15,273 bases of DNA, taken from NCBI GenBank assembly GCA_903932805.1, contig CAIZHO010000482.1, positions 1 through 15,273 of the forward strand, given 5' to 3'. Shown piece by piece: positions 13,829 to 15,273 of this stretch (position 1 is its first letter; each line of letters begins with the position of its first letter). The translations under genes and the position numbers were made by a program. The notes under the pieces were generated by a model. It saw only the letters and a program-made list of their open reading frames with translations, did no database searches and had not been told where the DNA came from. The stretch is from an uncultured Roseiflexaceae bacterium (GTDB lineage: Bacteria; Chloroflexota; Chloroflexia; Chloroflexales; Roseiflexaceae).

Positions 13829-15273
13829 ATGGATGTCGGAGCAGTACAGAATCGTAACATCACAGACGAGATGCGTACGGCGTATTTAGACTACGCCATG
13901 AGCGTGATTGTGTCACGTGCATTGCCCGACACCCGCGACGGGCTCAAACCCGTGCAAACGCGCATTTTGTTTGGTATGTGGGACATGGGCATGCGCGCAA
14001 ACACCCCCTACAAAAAATGCGCCCGTATCGTCGGTGATGTGCTCGGTAAAATGCATCCCCATGGTGACTCATCGGTATACGATGCACTCGCACGACTCGC
14101 ACAACCATGGAACATGCGCTACCCACTAGTCGACGGCCAAGGCAACTTCGGCAGCATCGACGGTGACCCACCGGCAGCCATGCGGTACACCGAAGCGCGC
14201 TTGTCAGCCATCGCCGAAGAGATGTTGTTTGACATCGAGAAAAACACCGTTGAATTCCGCGACAACTTCGATGGCACATTCCGCGAACCAACGGTCCTCC
14301 CTGCACGGCTCCCGAATTTGCTCCTCAATGGCGCAAACGGTATCGCAGTCGGCATGGCGACCAACATCCCACCTCATAACTTGGGCGAAATCTGCCGCGC
14401 AATTGTCTATCTCATTGATCACGAAGACTGCAGCGTCGAAGACCTCATCAAATTCGTTCCCGGACCTGACTTCCCCACGGGCGGCCTTATTCTGGGCAAC
14501 GAAGGAGTCAACGCTGCGTACGCGACGGGCCGTGGCCAAGTCACCATCCGCGCCAAGGCACACGTCGAAGAAGGCGCACGCAACAGTCACCAAATCATCG
14601 TGACCGAGTTACCCTTCCAAGTCAACAAAGCACGACTCCAAGAGCGCATCGCAGAGCTTGTGCGCGAAAAGAAAATCGAAGGTATCCGCGACATCCGTGA
14701 CGAATCAGACCGCAACGGCATGCGAGTCGTCATCATGCTCAAGCAAGATGCGCAACCGCGCAAAGTCCTCAATGCGCTCTACAAGCATACCCAAATGCAA
14801 ACATCGTTTGGCATCAATATGCTGTCACTCATCGAAGAAGGTCGGCAACCACGCTTACTTACCCTCAAGCGCATGCTCCAAGAGTATGTCGATCACCGTC
14901 GTATCGTTATCCGACGTCGGACCGAATACGATCTCGACAAAGCGCGTGCTCGAGCACACATTTTGGAAGGTCTCAAACGCGCAATCGACATCCTCGACGA
15001 GGTGATTCGGACGATTCGTGAGTCACGTTCCCGTGAGTCGGCACGAACCAACTTGATGCGCGATTATAGCTTCTCAGAGGCTCAAGCCAATGCCATCCTC
15101 GACATGCAACTCGGCCGGTTAGCTGCATTGGAGCGCAAACGCATCGAAGACGAGCTCGACGAGTTGGTCAAAACCATACGCGACCTCGAAGAAATCTTGG
15201 CAAATGCGGCGAAGTTGAATAGCCTCATCAAGGCAGACCTCAAGTACCTCGAAGAAAAATACGGCGACGCGCG
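13829..15273 (+). CDS. gyrA: DNA gyrase subunit A, 3' end outside window
   Basis: GyrA breaks and rejoins DNA in the gyrase A2B2 complex to introduce negative supercoils. The first 481 codons are visible. They include the N-terminal [24 protein letters not shown], the winged-helix region with [13 protein letters not shown], and the catalytic Tyr120 in [10 protein letters not shown]. The tower region follows, and the start of the long coiled coil carries [18 protein letters not shown]. The quinolone-determining region keeps Ser81 and Asp85, equivalent to Ser83 and Asp87 of E. coli, so no classical resistance change is seen. The start has AGGGG six bases upstream and an extended -10 promoter. 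ParC is the alternative, but the N-terminus is more GyrA-like. The C-terminal pinwheel that would settle this is outside the window. Confidence 0.92.
   Translation, partial: MDVGAVQNRNITDEMRTAYLDYAMSVIVSRALPDTRDGLKPVQTRILFGMWDMGMRANTPYKKCARIVGDVLGKMHPHGDSSVYDALARLAQPWNMRYPLVDGQGNFGSIDGDPPAAMRYTEARLSAIAEEMLFDIEKNTVEFRDNFDGTFREPTVLPARLPNLLLNGANGIAVGMATNIPPHNLGEICRAIVYLIDHEDCSVEDLIKFVPGPDFPTGGLILGNEGVNAAYATGRGQVTIRAKAHVEEGARNSHQIIVTELPFQVNKARLQERIAELVREKKIEGIRDIRDESDRNGMRVVIMLKQDAQPRKVLNALYKHTQMQTSFGINMLSLIEEGRQPRLLTLKRMLQEYVDHRRIVIRRRTEYDLDKARARAHILEGLKRAIDILDEVIRTIRESRSRESARTNLMRDYSFSEAQANAILDMQLGRLAALERKRIEDELDELVKTIRDLEEILANAAKLNSLIKADLKYLEEKYGDA

Overview
The window reads as a stretch of housekeeping chromosome from a bacterium of moderate GC content. 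I infer Chloroflexota, probably class Chloroflexia. The main reason is that two secreted proteins carry the long Thr/Pro linkers and tails (TPTRTPT-type, with ATQTA-like segments) that are common in that group. Compact separate SecD and SecF proteins fit this but do not prove it. No mobile element, CRISPR array, tRNA or rRNA was seen, and no stretch of more than 300 bases lacks a gene. The longest gaps are 862-1016, 1782-1930, 9663-9806 and 13725-13828, and all look like promoter, leader or terminator regions.

Left part (1-6497). A partial minus-strand gene for an AlkX/YcaQ-type DNA glycosylase runs off the left edge. It is divergent from a membrane-anchored DsbA-like thiol oxidoreductase, and the region between them holds a dyad that resembles an operator. 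A strong hairpin terminator follows the oxidoreductase. Next, a near-consensus promoter drives secD-secF, the accessory subunits of the Sec translocon. After a second terminator come a small DUF2007 protein and a TauE/SafE permease joined by an ATGA overlap. The permease overlaps tail-to-tail with tsaD, the tRNA t6A synthesis gene, on the minus strand.

Middle (6498-10883). Divergent from tsaD is a 1020-residue secreted amidase of the PGRP/Amidase_2 type. Downstream lies a second secreted protein of 358 residues. The two share a region of about 170 residues that I do not recognise, with four conserved cysteines and HPWRW and GYP motifs, followed in both by Thr/Pro-rich low-complexity sequence. 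This paired domain is the least explained and most interesting feature of the window.

Right part (10920-15273). This holds a dTDP-glucose 4,6-dehydratase (rfbB/rmlB), an RluA-family pseudouridine synthase, a COG1768-like metallophosphoesterase and the first 481 codons of gyrA. Hairpin terminators follow the dehydratase and the pseudouridine synthase. An extended -10 promoter precedes gyrA.

Functionally, SecDF would help export the two secreted proteins and the DsbA-like protein. The DsbA-like protein could oxidise the cysteines of the shared domain. That link is inference from co-location and shared chemistry only.
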